Assembly: GCA_033063855.1 (NCBI GenBank)
Contig: CP093831.1
Location: forward strand, 28,148,001 to 28,212,000
Length of the DNA stretch: 64,000 nucleotides
Source of the DNA: Smittia aterrima
Taxonomy: Eukaryota; Arthropoda; Insecta; Diptera; Chironomidae
Direction: 5' to 3'
Shown here: in pieces, positions 24,620 to 37,719 of the stretch
Position numbering within the stretch: the stretch's first letter is position 1
Layout of the letters: each line of letters opens with the position of its first letter
Made by a program: the position numbers and the translations under genes
The notes under the pieces: generated by a model
Told to the model about the DNA's origin: nothing
The model's database searches: none
What the model saw: the letters and a program-made list of their open reading frames with translations, nothing else

Positions 24620-24891
24620 GAAATCTACGAAGATAATCAAATCGATTGCTTGAACAACAAATTGCGCAGCGCTAAAACTGTCATTTCTTTGAAACACTCA
24701 GAGTTGTCTCGAGCTAACGCACAAGTTTCAAAATACGAAGCTGCTTTGTCTGCTCAAGCTCCACTCGTGAAACTTCAAGACAAACTTTGTTGACTTTGCT
24801 TGAAAAGACGTCGATTGGATCTGACTTTTTCCACAGCGAAACTGAGTCAACTACGTCGTATGAGAATGCTTTTGTATCTCAAACTAACTAA
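24620..24891 (+). pseudogene. DM9C 3' relic with internal deletion
   Basis: Begins near NQIDCLNNKLRSAKTVISLK and matches the DM9C-2/3 coiled-coil end. About 120 nt are missing at 24752 and the frame is lost; the end at TAA 24889-24891 and the 3' flank are kept. It sits where a DM9C partner of M13L-5 would end. Confidence 0.8.
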
Positions 24892-25019
24892 TCCTGTTGA
24901 TATTTTAAAAAAATTTGGTGAAGGAACAATCAAAATATTTTGAAATAAAATTTTATTGAAGAATAGATAATTTTTGAATCAAGGTAAACACTTTTATTTT
25001 AATCATGGCAATCCGATTG

Positions 25020-27178
25020 TTAAACTTTATCGATTTTGCAATCGTAAGCTTCTTTAAATCCGGGAAATTCAGAGATAAATTTATGAAATTCATTCAAGAT
25101 ATTTATCTGCTCAGAACTCTCAAATGGAATCTCAATCCCGGTCTGAAATTTTCTGAATTCTATTCTGGCAACTGCAATCCAATAAAGTTGTCGATTAGTC
25201 AATCGATTTGCTCCTAAATTTAGTTCTTCTCCTCCTGATTCCAACCAACTCTCATAAAACTCGTAACCGTATTGATATTGGTCTACAATTTCAGGTTTGT
25301 TCAGTTTGTGTTTCTGCAAAACAATTTAAAATTGAATTAAACAAAAATTTCTAAAAATTCTTTTAAAATAAAACTCACTTCGTTGAGATATTCAAATAAA
25401 CCTTTGAAGACGCTTCTCAATATTAAACTCGCCACTGTCGCTGTGTTGTAGAATCTTGGTCGCTGGTAATGATAAAACGGATAATTAAGAAAACTGCCGG
25501 CGATGACTGGAAGTAGTTATATTCAGCAAATCCTAAATTTATCATAAATCTCAAAAATATTTACAAATTATGTTGTCCTTCAATATGTATTTAAACTGAT
25601 AATAATCATGTGCTCCAAGTTCTAAAATTTCTCTTATTTTTGGTTCTCTTCTAAGATTTTCATCTAAATCTAACATTTTGTGTAAAATTTTGATAAAGTT
25701 TTGATCAAAATCTAAATCGCCATAAAGTTCCTCAAGCATCTCAGCTGACACTAATTCTTCAGAGTAGCCAAATACAAACTTGACTGATTGCAATTTTTCG
25801 GTAACATCCTTCAACACTTCCTCTCCCCATTGATTTATCGATTTAAACTTTTTCAAAGCGAACTCGATTGTTTCGTGAGCAAGTTTTCTCAAAGAATCTT
25901 CAGAGTTTTTATCGAAGTATCGTTGCAAGAAAAGAGCGCCAAAAGCCGGGGTCATGCAACCTTGGAGCAAATTTGTACATATCTGCCATCGTTCGTTAGC
26001 TCTGCTCTTTCCATAAATCGCCCTTGTATATTTGTCCTCAACGTACACAAGGAATCCATAAATTAAATCATGCAACAAATCGTAAACCAAATAATCTGCA
26101 ATGACACTGAAATAAAATATTCAGTAACCTAACATGTAAATCAAATCATAATCTCACTCTTTATCGGTCTCAGCAAGAAATTCTGCAATTCTTGAAATTT
26201 TTAGTATTTTATAGGTACCGATCCTTGCACTCGAATTAATTTTTGTTGTTAATTGGTTGTTGATAATCATAAGCCAATCGAGATTCAATGAAGAAGTTAA
26301 ATTGTTAAGTTTTTCAATCCTCATCCTCGTCATCAACTTTGAAGAGTTTTCATCCTCATCAATTGAATAAATTTTCTTCTAAACAACAATTAATTATTAA
26401 ATAAATTAAACAATAAATTCAAACTCACCAGCTGATGATAAAACTCGATTTGTTTGTTCGCTATTTCTTTAAATTCTTTTTTAAACACATCTGAGAATGA
26501 AGAATTTCGATAAATTTGATTCATTTCGTAAAGCATTGTCTCATAGCTTTCAAGTTGCAGATCAAAGTATTTTTTGTTGAAATATTTCAAACGTAATTTC
26601 ATTTGATTGGAAGTTTTATAGTAACCAACATCCCTAAGGAACAAAAGTTTCAATGAATTCGTCTTTTGTTGCTCAATATAATTCTTCAAATTGAAATCCT
26701 TTTCATTCTTTTCTGGGTAGAATTTTAAGCCAAATGATCGCAAGTATTCGCGAGCTTCGCTGACTCCATTCTTTCTGATGTTTCTGGAGTTCACACATTT
26801 AGCAAAAAATGTTTTCATTCCTTTCGATATTCGCGAATCGTTCACATTCACAGGCTCAGCCAAAACTTTTTTCATTTTTTGAAAGTATATTGCTTGAAGA
26901 TCAAACAAAAATCCTACATTAGGTGATCGATCGCTCACACTTTGATATTTATCGAAAGTTCCAACTGCAAACTCTTTAAAGTCATCACAAGGTCGAACAG
27001 ATTTATTTTGAGTTGCAGCAGAAAACAAATATTGAGCGTCCGCCAAACAATATTTTGTGTCACATAACTCTCGCTCTGTTGCTTCCTCTTGTGATAAAGA
27101 ATCCCCAAGAAACTGTAGCTCGAAAGAGTTTTGAGCTTTGACCGAGCAAAATACAAAAATCAGAAGAAAAATCTTCAT
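25020..27178 (-). CDS. M13-like pseudo-peptidase 5 (M13L-5)
   Basis: Exons 26429-27178, 26158-26378, 25565-26106, 25379-25506, 25020-25313; 644 residues. Exon 2 is three codons longer than in other copies (TRMRIEKL where they have T-IDEL). Exon 3 has ERWQIC, then LLQGCMTPAFGALFLQRYF, and GYSEELV. Exon 4 ends CAACGAA before GTGAGT. The C terminus FKEAYDCKIDKV equals that of M13L-2. All splice sites are normal and the frame is open throughout. Confidence 0.85.
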
Positions 27179-27449
27179 TTCGTTGAGAGAACTTCACTGG
27201 TTGCCACACAAAACAAGACTAACGAAAAAAAAAATCGAGAAGAACTGTAACCAAACTTGTTTGCTTTATTACCTGATTTTGACTCTAAAAGGTTGAAGAG
27301 CACGCAAATAAAAACTTGCAAATTTAACGCACAAACTTGAATCGATATTTCGCATAAAAAAATTAAATAAACATTTTAACATCATTTAATCATTTAAAGA
27401 TTCTCTGGTCGGCATTATTTCGTAAATTCGTTAGATACATTGCATAAAT

Positions 27450-29583
27450 CTATAAATCAAATTGATGATTGCAATTGTAAGCTTCTTTGAATCCGGGATT
27501 TGAGGAGATAAATTCATGAAATTCAATCAATTTATTTTTCGTTTCAGTTTCAGTTGTTTTACTGAATATTGTTCTGGCAACTGCTACCCAATAAAGTTGT
27601 CGATTTGTCAGACGATTTGCTCCTAAATTTAGTTCTTCTCCACCTGATTCTAACCAACTCTCATAAAACTCGTAACCATATTGATACTTGTCGTTAAATT
27701 TAGGTTCCTGCAAAATAATTTTAAATATAATAAATATTCCTGAAAACTCATTAAGTATAGAACTCACATTGTTTCGAACGTATTCTTTTAAAATTTCATA
27801 TACGGTTCCGAATATTACTATCGACACTGTCGCTGTATTGTAATATCTTGGTCGCAGGTCATGATAAAACGGATAATCTAGATATAAGCTTTTAATGACT
27901 GAAAAGAGTGGAATTTAGAAAATGATAAATTTATCATAAATCTCAGAAATATTTACAAATTATGTTGCCCTCCGATCTGTACGTAAACTCATAAGATCTT
28001 GTTTTCAGTTCTAAAAGTTCTCTTATTTTTGGCTCGGTTTCAAGTTTTTCGTGTAAGACTTTCATTTGATGAAAAGTTTCGATAAAGCTTTTGTCAAAAT
28101 CTAAATCGCCATAAAGTTCCTCAAGCATCTCAGTTCCAACGAAATCTTCAGAATAACCAAAGATAAACTTGATTGATTGCAATCTTTTGCTAACTTTCTT
28201 CAAAACTTCTTCTGGCCATTGATTTATCGATTTAAACTTTTTCAAAGCGAACTCGATCGTTTCGTGAGCAAATTTTCTCAAAGAATCTTCAGAATTTTTA
28301 TCGAAAAATCGCTGCAAGAAAAGAGCGTCTAAAGCCGGTGCCATGTGAAACGCGATCTCTCCTTGACAATTCTTCAATTCTCATGTTTGCCTTGTAACAT
28401 TTTATATTTGTTTACAGAGTACACTAGGAATCCATCAATTGATTCAAACAACATATCGTAAACCAGGTAATCTGCGATGGCACTGAAACAAAATAAATAG
28501 TTTCTGAGCAGTTATTTGTAAAGCAAATCAAATCTCACTCTTTATCGTTCTCTGCTAGAAATTCTGCAATTTTTGAAATAAATCGTGTACTTGGGACATA
28601 GATTCTTGAACTCGAATTAATTTTCGTAAATAATTGGTTGTTGATGATTGTGAGCCAATCGAGATTCAATGGAGAAGTTAAATTGTTAAGTTCGTCAATC
28701 GTCATCAACTCTGAAGAGTCTTCATCCTCATCACTTGAAGATAGATTTTTCTAAACAAAAATTTATTAATTATTTTGAATAAAATAAACATTAAAATCGA
28801 ACTCACCAGCTGTTGGTAAAACTCGATTTGTTTGTTCGCGATTTCTTTAAATTCTTTCGTAAACTCTTCTGAGAATGAAGAATTTCGATAGATTTCATTC
28901 ATTTCGTAAAGCATTGTCTCGTAGCTTTCAAGTTGCAGTTCAAAATATTCTTTGTCAGAATAATCCAAAATAAAATTTTTCAAATCCATATCCATTTGAT
29001 TGGAATTGTCATTGAAAACTTCAATACGACCAATTTCTATAAAGAACAAACGTTTCAATGAATTCGTCCTTTCTTGCTCAATATATTTCTTCAAATCGAA
29101 ATCCTTGTCATTCTTTTCTGGATAGAACTTTAAGCCAAATGATCGCATGTATTCACGAGCTTCGCTGACTCCATTCTTTTGAATGTGTTTGGAGTTCACA
29201 CATTTAGCAAATAATGTTTTGATTCCTTTCGATATTCGCGAGTCGTTCACATTCACTGGCTCTGATAAAACTTTTCTCAATTTTTTATAATAATTGAATT
29301 GAATATCCCACGTAAATCCTGCATAAGGGTTTCGATCGTTCACACTTTCATATTTATCGAACGTTCCCAGTGCAAACTCTTTAAAGTCATCACAAGGTCG
29401 AACAGATTTATTTTGAGTTGTTGCAGAAAACAAATATTTGGTGTCCGACAAACAATATTTTGTGTCACATAACTCTCGATCTGTTGCTTCTTCTTGTGAT
29501 AAAGAATCTCCAAGAAACTGTAGATCGAAAGAGTTTTGAGATTTGACTGAGCAAACGACAAAAATCAGAAGAATTATCTTCAT
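27450..29583 (-). pseudogene. M13-like copy 6, frameshifted in exon 3 (M13L-6)
   Basis: Exons by homology: 28807-29583, 28539-28750, 27957-28482, 27768-27898, 27450-27707. Exon 1 is open (259 codons, signal peptide MKIILLIFVVCSVKSQ). In exon 3, near 28376-28400, 36 nt found in M13L-8 are replaced by 23 nt. This removes the ERW of the RW..C motif, shifts the frame and produces a TGA. Exon 4 is one codon longer than usual and encodes FEILKEYVRNN-like sequence, shared only with M13L-8. Exon 5 starts EPKFNDKYQYGY, a shortened junction also shared with M13L-8. Confidence 0.8.
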
Positions 29584-29639
29584 TTCGAAGAGAGAACTTC
29601 ACTGGTCGCCAGACAAAACAAGACTAACGAATGTTCTTT

Positions 29640-31010
29640 TTCGAAAGAAAAAAAACGAAACAAAACTTGTTTAGCTTTGTTTATCTAATAGTTTTGACTC
29701 TAAAAGGTTAAAGAACATGCAAATAAAAACTTGCAAATTTAACGTAAATAAATAATCGTAAAATTTTATTCAAAAAAATAAAATTTATAAAAATTCTTTT
29801 CAGAAAGAAACTTTTGACATTTCATATAAAACTTCGAGATGCTTTTTTGAAATAAGTATTGAACTTTAATCTTTTCAATTTTATATAAAAATAAATAAAA
29901 TTAATTGTTTTTATTTCAAAAGTAAATAAATAATTTTCTTTAATTTTTTCAATAAAATTTTTGATTTTCGCTGATTTTGTTTTCGTTTGTTCGATAAACA
30001 TTCTTGAAATATTTCAATTTATTTTTTTCGTTTTCTCTATTATCTTGACACGTTCCTCTTTGTTCGTCAACATTTTCTCTTCTTTCTTCTTGTAGATTGT
30101 CATCCGATAATCGGTTAGTCGTCGTCTCCTTGTCCTTTCTTTCTTCTTCTCTTCAAAGAAATTCTGCAACCTTGAAACTTCTCATTTGTGTGTTTCGATT
30201 TTCATAATTTTCAAATTTTTGTTTTCATCTAAGTCGATTCACTTATCTTGATGAATGTTAACTCACGATAGTTCGAGTTCAGCTTTGAATCTACGACTTT
30301 CTCCACGGAATCAAGTCAGAAAAGATCAAGAACTTTCTGAATGTTTTTCGATTTCAATTGCTTTTCGGCAATCGGTAGATTTCCAAATTGACAGTAAAAT
30401 AAATCAAAAATAAAAAAGTCCATTCTTCAGTTTTCGTCGTCACAATTCCTTTGTTTTTATCGTGCAACTCTTCAACATTCGAGAATTTTATTCTTCGATA
30501 TTCAGTAAATCAAACATCAATAAATCGACTATTTCAATTTTCATTTAAAATTTGCTGGATTCCAATTTAAGACCAGCTTCAATCCATTTTTTGAACAGTC
30601 GTTATCCATAATAACAAATTCATTTCTTTTTTCATATTTCTCTGCTTTCTCCAATCTTTGTTTCGTTAACATTTGAAACGTCAATCAAAATAAATGTCAC
30701 ATAATGTTTCTTCGGTTCCGGTTTTTCACCTTCATTCAGTTTGTGAATTTCCGTTCTTTTGTCACCTTTCCGAAACATCAACTAGCTAATAATTCCAAAA
30801 TTTCAATCTCGCATCTCAACATGTCCCAATTTCATTTATGAAACTACTTCATCTTCATGGTCTTGGATTTGAATAACGTTTTGAAACACAATCGAATTTA
30901 ATTAATTTAATTTTTCCTTTGTCATAGAATTGCAGTCCCAAAATAAAATGATAATATCTTAGACTAAAGTAATTCTCTTTTTCAAAATTTTCATATCAAC
31001 GGAATACTTG
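29640..31010. other. AT-rich intergenic DNA without genes
   Basis: After the 5' flank of M13L-6 there is about 1.3 kb with no open frame of note, no RNA gene and no recognised repeat. Long T-rich and TTC-rich runs occur near 30000-30200. Confidence 0.5.
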
Positions 31011-31011
31011 T

Positions 31012-31140
31012 GTTTGGCTAAATGAAAAGACCATCAATCATCTGAAAATTTAAATCGAGTCCTATAAGAAGTTGCATATCTTCGTAAAAACGAATCTTCA
31101 AAATATTTGAAAATCTTTCTTATCAAAAAATCAAGTCGAT
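31012..31140 (+). pseudogene. Degraded DM9C coiled-coil relic next to M13L-7
   Basis: Matches DM9C-2 around 9060-9220 (TTTGGCTAAATG, CCATCAATCATCTG, ATCGAGTCCTATAAGAAG) with several gaps. It is the same coiled-coil segment as the relic at 43002. Confidence 0.65.
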
Positions 31141-31165
31141 TTATTTTATCTTGATAATTCGACTG

Positions 31166-33317
31166 TTAAACTTTATTGATTTTGCAATCGTAAGCTTCTT
31201 TGAATCCAGGATTTGAGGAGATAAATTTGTGAAATTCTTTCAAGTCAGCTCTAATCTCAGAACTCTCAAATGAAATCTCAATCCCGGCTTGATGTTTTCT
31301 GAAATATGTTCTGGCAACTGCAATCCAATAGAGTTGTCGATTGGTTAGTCGATTCGCTCCTAAATTTAGTTCTTCTCCTCCTGATTCCAACCAATTCTCA
31401 TAAAACTCGTAACCATATTGCAACTGGTCTTCAAATTCAGGAATGTCAAGATTGTGTTTCTGTAAAATAATTTTAAATAATAAAAATTCTTGAAAATTCA
31501 TGAAATTGAAGTTACATCGTTGAGATATTCATATAAAACTTCGAAGACGCTTTTCAATAATAAAGTCCCCACTGTCGCTGTGTTGTAGAATCTTGGTCGC
31601 TGGTGATGATAAAACGGATAATCAAGATAAGAGCTGTCAATAACTAAAAAGAGTTAAATTCAGCAAATCATTAATTTATCATAAATCTCAGAAATATTTA
31701 CAAATTATGTTGTCCTTCAATATGTAGGTAAACTGATAATAATCTTGTGCTCCAAGTTCTAAAAGTTCTCTTGTTTTTGACTCTCTTCTAAGTTTTTGAT
31801 GTAAATCAAACATTTCGTGTAGAACTTTGATAAAGTTTTTGTCAAAATCCAAACCGCCATAAAGTTCCTCAAGCATCTCAGCTGACACAAATTCTTCAGA
31901 GTAGCCAAGTACAAACTTGATTGATTGCAATTTTTCGGTGACATCCTTCAAAACTTCTTCTCCCCATTGATTTATCGATTTGAACTTTTTCAAAGCGAAC
32001 TCGATCGTTTCGTGAGAAAATTTTCTCAAAGAATCTTCAGATTTTTTATCGAAGTATCGTTGCAAGAAAAGAGCGTCAACAGCCGGGGACATGCGAGTTA
32101 ATATCTCATCCGTACATTGCTGCCATCGTTCGTCAGCTCTGCTGGCCCCATATTTCGCTAATATATATTTGTCGTCAACGTACACCAGGAATCCGAAAGT
32201 TAATTTATACAACAAATCGTAAACCAAATAATCTGCGATGACTCTGAAATAAAACAACTAATTGATGAGCTATAAGTTTCAAAATGAATCGAAATCTCAC
32301 TCTTTATCTTTCTCTGCTAGAAATTCTGTAATTTTTGAAATACTTTGTGGGCTCTCGACTAAGATTTGTGCACTCGAATTAATTTTCGTCATTAATTGGT
32401 TGTTGATGATTGTTAGCCAATCGAGATTCAATGGTGAAGTTAAATTGTTAAGTTCTTCAATCGTCATCCACTCTGAAGAGTCTTCACCCTCAACACTTGA
32501 ATTCAGAATTTTCTAAACAAAAACTTATCAATAAGTAATTTAAATAAAACATTAAAATCGTATTTACCAATCGATGATAAAACTCGATTTGCTTGTAAGC
32601 GATTTCCTTAAAATCTTTTTTAAACTCCTCTAAATATGAAGAATTTCGATAAACTTGATTCATATCGTAAAGCATTGTCTCATAGCTTTTAAGTTGCAAG
32701 TCATAATAATCTTTGTCAATATAAATCAAATATAAATTCGTTAGATTGGAATTATCAAAGTAACCAACATCTGCAAAGAACAATCGTCTCAATGAAATCG
32801 TCCTTTCTTGCTCAACATATTTCTTCAAATTGAAATCCTTGTCATTCTTTTCTGGGTAGAACTTTAAGCCAAATGATCGCAAGTATTCGCGAGCTTCGCT
32901 GACTCCATTCTTTCTGATGTTTTTGGAGTTCACACATTTAGCAAAAAATGTTTTCAGTCCTTTCGATATTCGCGAGTCGTTCAAATTCACAGGCTCAGCC
33001 AAAACTCTTCTCACTTTTTTATTGTAGTTAAATTGAAAATCTAACAGAAATCCTGCATAAGGGTTTCGATCGTTCACACTTTGATATTTCACGAAATTTC
33101 CCACTGAAAACTCTTTAAAGTCATCGCAAGGTTGAACAGATTTATTTTGAGTTGCAGCAGAAAACAAATATTTGGCGTCCAACAAACAATATTTTGTGCC
33201 ACATAACTCTCGATCTGTTGCTTCTTCTTGTGTCAAAGAATCCCCAAGAAACTGTAGCTCGAAAGAGTTCTGACCTTTGACCGAGCAAACGACAAATATC
33301 AGAAGAAATATCTTCAT
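31166..33317 (-). CDS. M13-like pseudo-peptidase 7 (M13L-7)
   Basis: Exons 32568-33317, 32301-32512, 31702-32243, 31516-31643, 31166-31459; 641 residues, frame intact. Intron 1 has a GTAAAT donor instead of GTGAGT. Exon 3 starts AGTCATC, giving Glu-Val-Ile-Ala at the junction. The variable loop in exon 1 reads SNLTNLYLIYIDKDYYDL, shared with M13L-8. In the N-terminal domain it has VQPCDDFKEFSVGNF, a further drift from the M13 consensus. Confidence 0.85.
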
Positions 33318-33840
33318 TTCGTGGAAAGAACTTCACTGGTCGCCACACAAAACAAGACTAACAAATGTTCTCTTACGAAAAGAACCAAACTTGTTTAGCA
33401 ACTGGAATCGACATTTTGCACAAAAAATTAATTATAAATTCATTTTTTTGATTAAACAATCTCTGGTCACCAATATTTCATAAATTCGCTAAATACATTA
33501 AACAAATCTATCAATCAATTCACTAACAAATACTTATATGTCGAAGAAAAAACGTTTACCTAAAACAAATTTCTAAGACTCTGCAAATCGCCATTCCGAG
33601 ATAATCGCAGGTAATGACAAATAAAATATAACAAGCGACAACAAAATTTAATGAATAATAACTTAAGTTGAATGACTTTATGAAAGTATTTTTTAAAGAG
33701 TCTTTATAAGAAAGTTCCTATCCGATAACACATTTGTTCTTCCGATCATTTGCCTTTTCGGTGTTGGAAGTTGAGGCCAATATATTTCTGCGCATTTATT
33801 GGAATATTTTTTTTGTTTAGAGAAAGACCTAAGCTCTTAG

Positions 33841-33996
33841 AAGGAACTTTCAGCAAAACGAATGTTGTTACGATTAAAATTTACATGAGATCAATATCAT
33901 TCAGTTTTCCGAAAAATTCGAAAAAAATTAACAAATCAAGTCCTTTTGTTAATGTTTTTATGAAAGATCAATCTTCGTCGTGTTTTACACCAAAAT
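33841..33996 (+). pseudogene. 5' relic of a DM9C gene
   Basis: Matches DM9C-2 from the exon 2 start to about codon 45, but the MNVVT methionine is ACG and the copy stops abruptly at ACACCAAAATACG, directly joined to the DNA that normally lies 3' of a DM9C gene. A deletion removed nearly the whole gene. Upstream homology to the DM9C promoter region extends to about 33755. Confidence 0.8.
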
Positions 33997-34053
33997 ACGT
34001 TTCAATAAACGTAAACAGTTCAATTTTTATCATGACAATTAAACTATTTAACT

Positions 34054-36120
34054 TTATTGATGATTGCAATCGTAAGCTTCTTTGAATCCGGAATTTGAGG
34101 AGAAAGATTCATGAAAATCAATCAAATTATTTTTCGTTCCAGTTTCAGTTGTTTTACTGAATATTGTTCTGGCAACTGCTACCCAATAAAGTTGTCGATT
34201 GGTTAGTCGGTTCGCTCCTAAATTTAGTTCTTCTCCTCCTGATTCTAACCAACTCTCATAAAACTCGTAACCATATTGATACTTGTCGTTAAATTTAGGT
34301 TCCTGTAAAATAATTTTAAATATAATAAATATTCCTGAAAACTCATTAAGTATAGAACTCACATTGTTTCGAACGTATTCTTTTAAAATTTCATAGACGG
34401 TTGCGAATATTACAATCGACACTGTCGCTGTATTGTAATATCTTGGTCGCAGGTCATGATAAAACGGATAATCTAGATATAAGCTTTTAATGACTGAAAA
34501 GAGTGGAATTTAGCAAATCATAAATTTATCATAAATCTCAGAAATATTTACAAATTATGTTGCCCTCCGATCTGTACGTAAACTCATAAGATCTTGTTTT
34601 CAGTTCCAAAAGTTCTCTTATTTTTGGCTCGCTTTCAAGTTTTTCGTGTAAGACTTTCATTTGATGAAAAGTTTCGATAAAGCTCTGGTCAAAATCCAAA
34701 TCGCCATAAAGTTCCTCAAGCATCTCAGTTCCAACGAAATCTTCAGAGTAGCCAAATATAAACTTTATCGATTGCAATTTTTCGGTAACATCCTTCAGAA
34801 CTTCTTCTCCCCATTGATTTATCGATTTAAACTTTTTCAAAGCGAACTCGATCGTTTCGTGAGCAAATTTTCTCAAAGAATCTTCAGAATTTTTATCGAA
34901 AAATCGCTGCAAGAAAAGAGCGTCTAAAGCCGGTGCCATGTGAAACGCGATCTCTCCTTGACAATTCTTCCACCGTTCGCTAGCTCTGCTCGCCTTTCGG
35001 TACGCCATTTTATATTTGTTTACAGAATACACTAGGAATCCATCAATTGATTCAAACAACATATCGTAAACCAAATAATCAGCGATGGCACTGAAACAAA
35101 ATAAATAGTTGCTGAACAGTTTTTTGTAAAGCAAATCAAATCTCACTCTTTATCGTTCTCTGCTAGAAATTCTGCAATTTTTGAAATAAATCGTGTACTT
35201 GGGACATAGATTCTTGAACTCGAATTAATTTTCGTAAATAATTGGTTGTTGATAATTTTGAGCCAATCGAGATTCAATGGAGAAGTTAAATTGTTAAGTT
35301 CTTCAATCGTCATCAACTTTGAAGAGTCTTCATCCTCATCACTTGGAGATATATTTAAAATCAAACTCACTAGCTGTTGGTAAAACTCAATTTGTTTGTT
35401 CGCGATTTCTTTAAATTCTTTCTTATACTCTTCTGAGAATGAAGAATTTCGATAAACTTCATTCATATCGTAAAGCATTGTCTCATAGCTTTTAAGTTGC
35501 AAGTCATAATAATCTTTGTCAATATAAATCAAATATAAATTCGTTAGATTGGAATTATCAAAGTAATCAACTTCTTTCAGGAACAAAAGTTTTAATGAAA
35601 TCGTTCTTTCTTGCTCAATATAATTCTTCAAATTGAAATCCTTGTCATTAGTTTCTGGGTAGAACTTTAAGCCAAATGATCGCAGGTATTCGCGAGCTTC
35701 GCTGACTCCATTCTTTCTGATGTTTTTGGAGTTCACACATTTAGCGAAAAACGTTTTTATTCCTTTCGATATTCGCGAGTCATTCACATTCTCAGGCTCT
35801 AATAAAACTCTTCTCACTTTTTAATCACAGTTAAATTACAAATCTAACTTAAATCCAGCATAAGGGTTTCGATCGTTTACACTGTCATATTTATCGAAAG
35901 TTCCCACTGCAAACTCTTTAAAGTCATCACAAGGTCGAACAGATTTATTTTGCGTTGCTGCAGAAAACAAATATTTGGCGTCCAACAAACAATATTTTGT
36001 GTCACATAACTCTCGGTCTGTTGCTTCCTCTAGTGACAAAGAATCTCCAAGAAATTGTAGCTCGAAAGATTTTTGAGCTTCGATCGAGGAAACTAGAAAA
36101 ATCAGAAGAAATATCTTCAT
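34054..36120 (-). pseudogene. M13-like copy 8 with two nonsense codons (M13L-8)
   Basis: Exon 1 (35371-36120) keeps length and phase but has two in-frame TAA codons, at the Gln and Lys of the usual LQFNYDKK segment (about 35836 and 35818). Intron 1 has lost most of its length and its acceptor; 12 nt remain and read through in frame (VSLI) into exon 2 (to 35147). Exons 34552-35090, 34363-34493 and 34054-34302 are open and nearly identical to M13L-6. The signal peptide is MKIFLLIFLVSSIEAQ. A protein of 94 residues would result unless the stops are read through. Confidence 0.82.
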
Positions 36121-36281
36121 TTCGTTGAGAGAACTTCACTGGTCGCGACACAAGACAAGACTAACGAATACTGTTTCGAAAGAATACCAAAACCAAACTT
36201 GTTTATTTTATTATCTAATAATTTTGACTTTAAATGATTAAAGAACACGGAAACAAAAACTTGTTAATTTAACGTGCAAAC

Positions 36282-37719
36282 GGGACTCGTGATTTCAAGG
36301 GAATCTTACAATTTATATATAATTTATATATAATTTATATATAAGTTGTATATAAATTATATATAATTATATATAAATTATATACAATTTATATATAAAA
36401 TTTGTATAAAAATACAATTTATATACAATTTATATACAATTTACATACAACTTATATACAATATATCATGATAGTTCCATGATATATTCATTTGTATCAT
36501 CATAGTTTTATATATAATTTATATATAATTTATATACAATTTACATATAAAATTAATATAATTCATATATAAATTGTAAAATATATCATGCGGTTTTTCA
36601 CGGAATATTCATCATATTTTATCCAATTTATATATAAATTATATATAAATTACATATAATTTTTATATAATTTTTGGCTGAAATATTTTGCGATTCGCAT
36701 GTCATTCTTTTTATATTTTATATATAAATTATATATAAATTATATATAAAATAGAAGAAAAACAAGAATTTCTATGTTGTTCTACAGTAGCGCCCAAAAG
36801 TGAAAAAAATAACCGTTAACTCACTTTTGGGCGCTACTGTATTTTATTTCAATATTAAGTAATTTAAATGAAGACAACGAAGGAAAGAATTGGAAAGAAA
36901 GAACATGGATTAAGAAGTTAACACGAGAAACTTAAACAGTTGTTTCTTTTTCTTTGATGCGACGAGATTGCTTTGGCCTCTTCGGCTCAATGTCAATAGA
37001 AGAAAAATGTCAGTTTATGATCTTGAAACATCCAAAGCACCAAATCGACAGTATCCTTTTCATCCAAAGTTGCTAAGAGTTTTTTAGTAGTTTTGTCCTT
37101 CTTGTCCTGTTAAAATGGCTCAATTTTGATAATACAGTTTCTCATGTTAACTTCCTAATCCATGTTCTTTCTTTTCTTCGTTGTTTTCATTTAAAAAATT
37201 TATTTTGAAATAAATTAGAACAACATAGAAATTCTCGTTTTTTTTCTATTTTATATATAATTTATATATAAAATATAAAAAGAATGACATGCGAATCGCA
37301 AAATATTTCAGCCAAAAATTATATAAAAATTATATGTAATTTATATATAATTTATATATAAATTGGATAAAATATGATGAATATTCCGTGAAAAACCGCA
37401 TGATATATTTTACAATTTATATATGAATTATATTAATTTTATATATTAATTGTATATAAATTGTATATAAATTATATATAAATTATATATAAAACTATGA
37501 TGATACAAATGAATATATCATGGAACTATCATGATATATTGTATATAAGTTGTATATAAATTGTATATAAATTGTATATAAATTGTATTTTTATACAAAT
37601 TTTATATATAAATTGTATATAATTTATATATAATTATATATAATTTATATACAACTTATATATAAATTGTATATAAATTATATATAAATTGTAAGATTCC
37701 CTTGAAATCACGTCATCCC
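36282..37719. mobile_element. 1438-bp foldback transposon with 8-bp target duplication
   Basis: Two inverted arms of roughly 600 bp each, beginning GGGACTCGTGATTTCAAGGG and ending CCCTTGAAATCACGTCATCCC in outline, rich in ATATATAA repeats, surround a unique centre (about 36930-37135). It is flanked by GTGCAAAC on both sides (36274-36281, 37720-37727). The paralogous flanks upstream of other M13L genes have the uninterrupted site, so the ends are well fixed. No transposase ORF: non-autonomous. An 8-bp duplication is seen in hAT, P, foldback and some Mutator elements; the superfamily is not decided. Confidence 0.85.
36785..36839. mobile_element. 55-bp Tc1/mariner-like mini element nested in the foldback
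   Basis: CAGTAGCGCCCAAAAGTGA and its reverse complement enclose a 17-nt loop, and TA lies on each side (36783-36784, 36840-36841). The opposite arm of the foldback lacks it, so it inserted later. Confidence 0.65.

Noticed and set aside
30000..31000. Hidden gene in the 1.3-kb gap upstream of M13L-6
   Set aside because: Stops are frequent in all frames and no splice-linked homologous segments to the array genes were found before the relic at 31012.
36300..37700. CRISPR-like array or satellite in the ATATATAA repeats
   Set aside because: The repeats are simple AT variation symmetrically arranged in two inverted arms of one transposon; there are no spacers of unique sequence at constant length.
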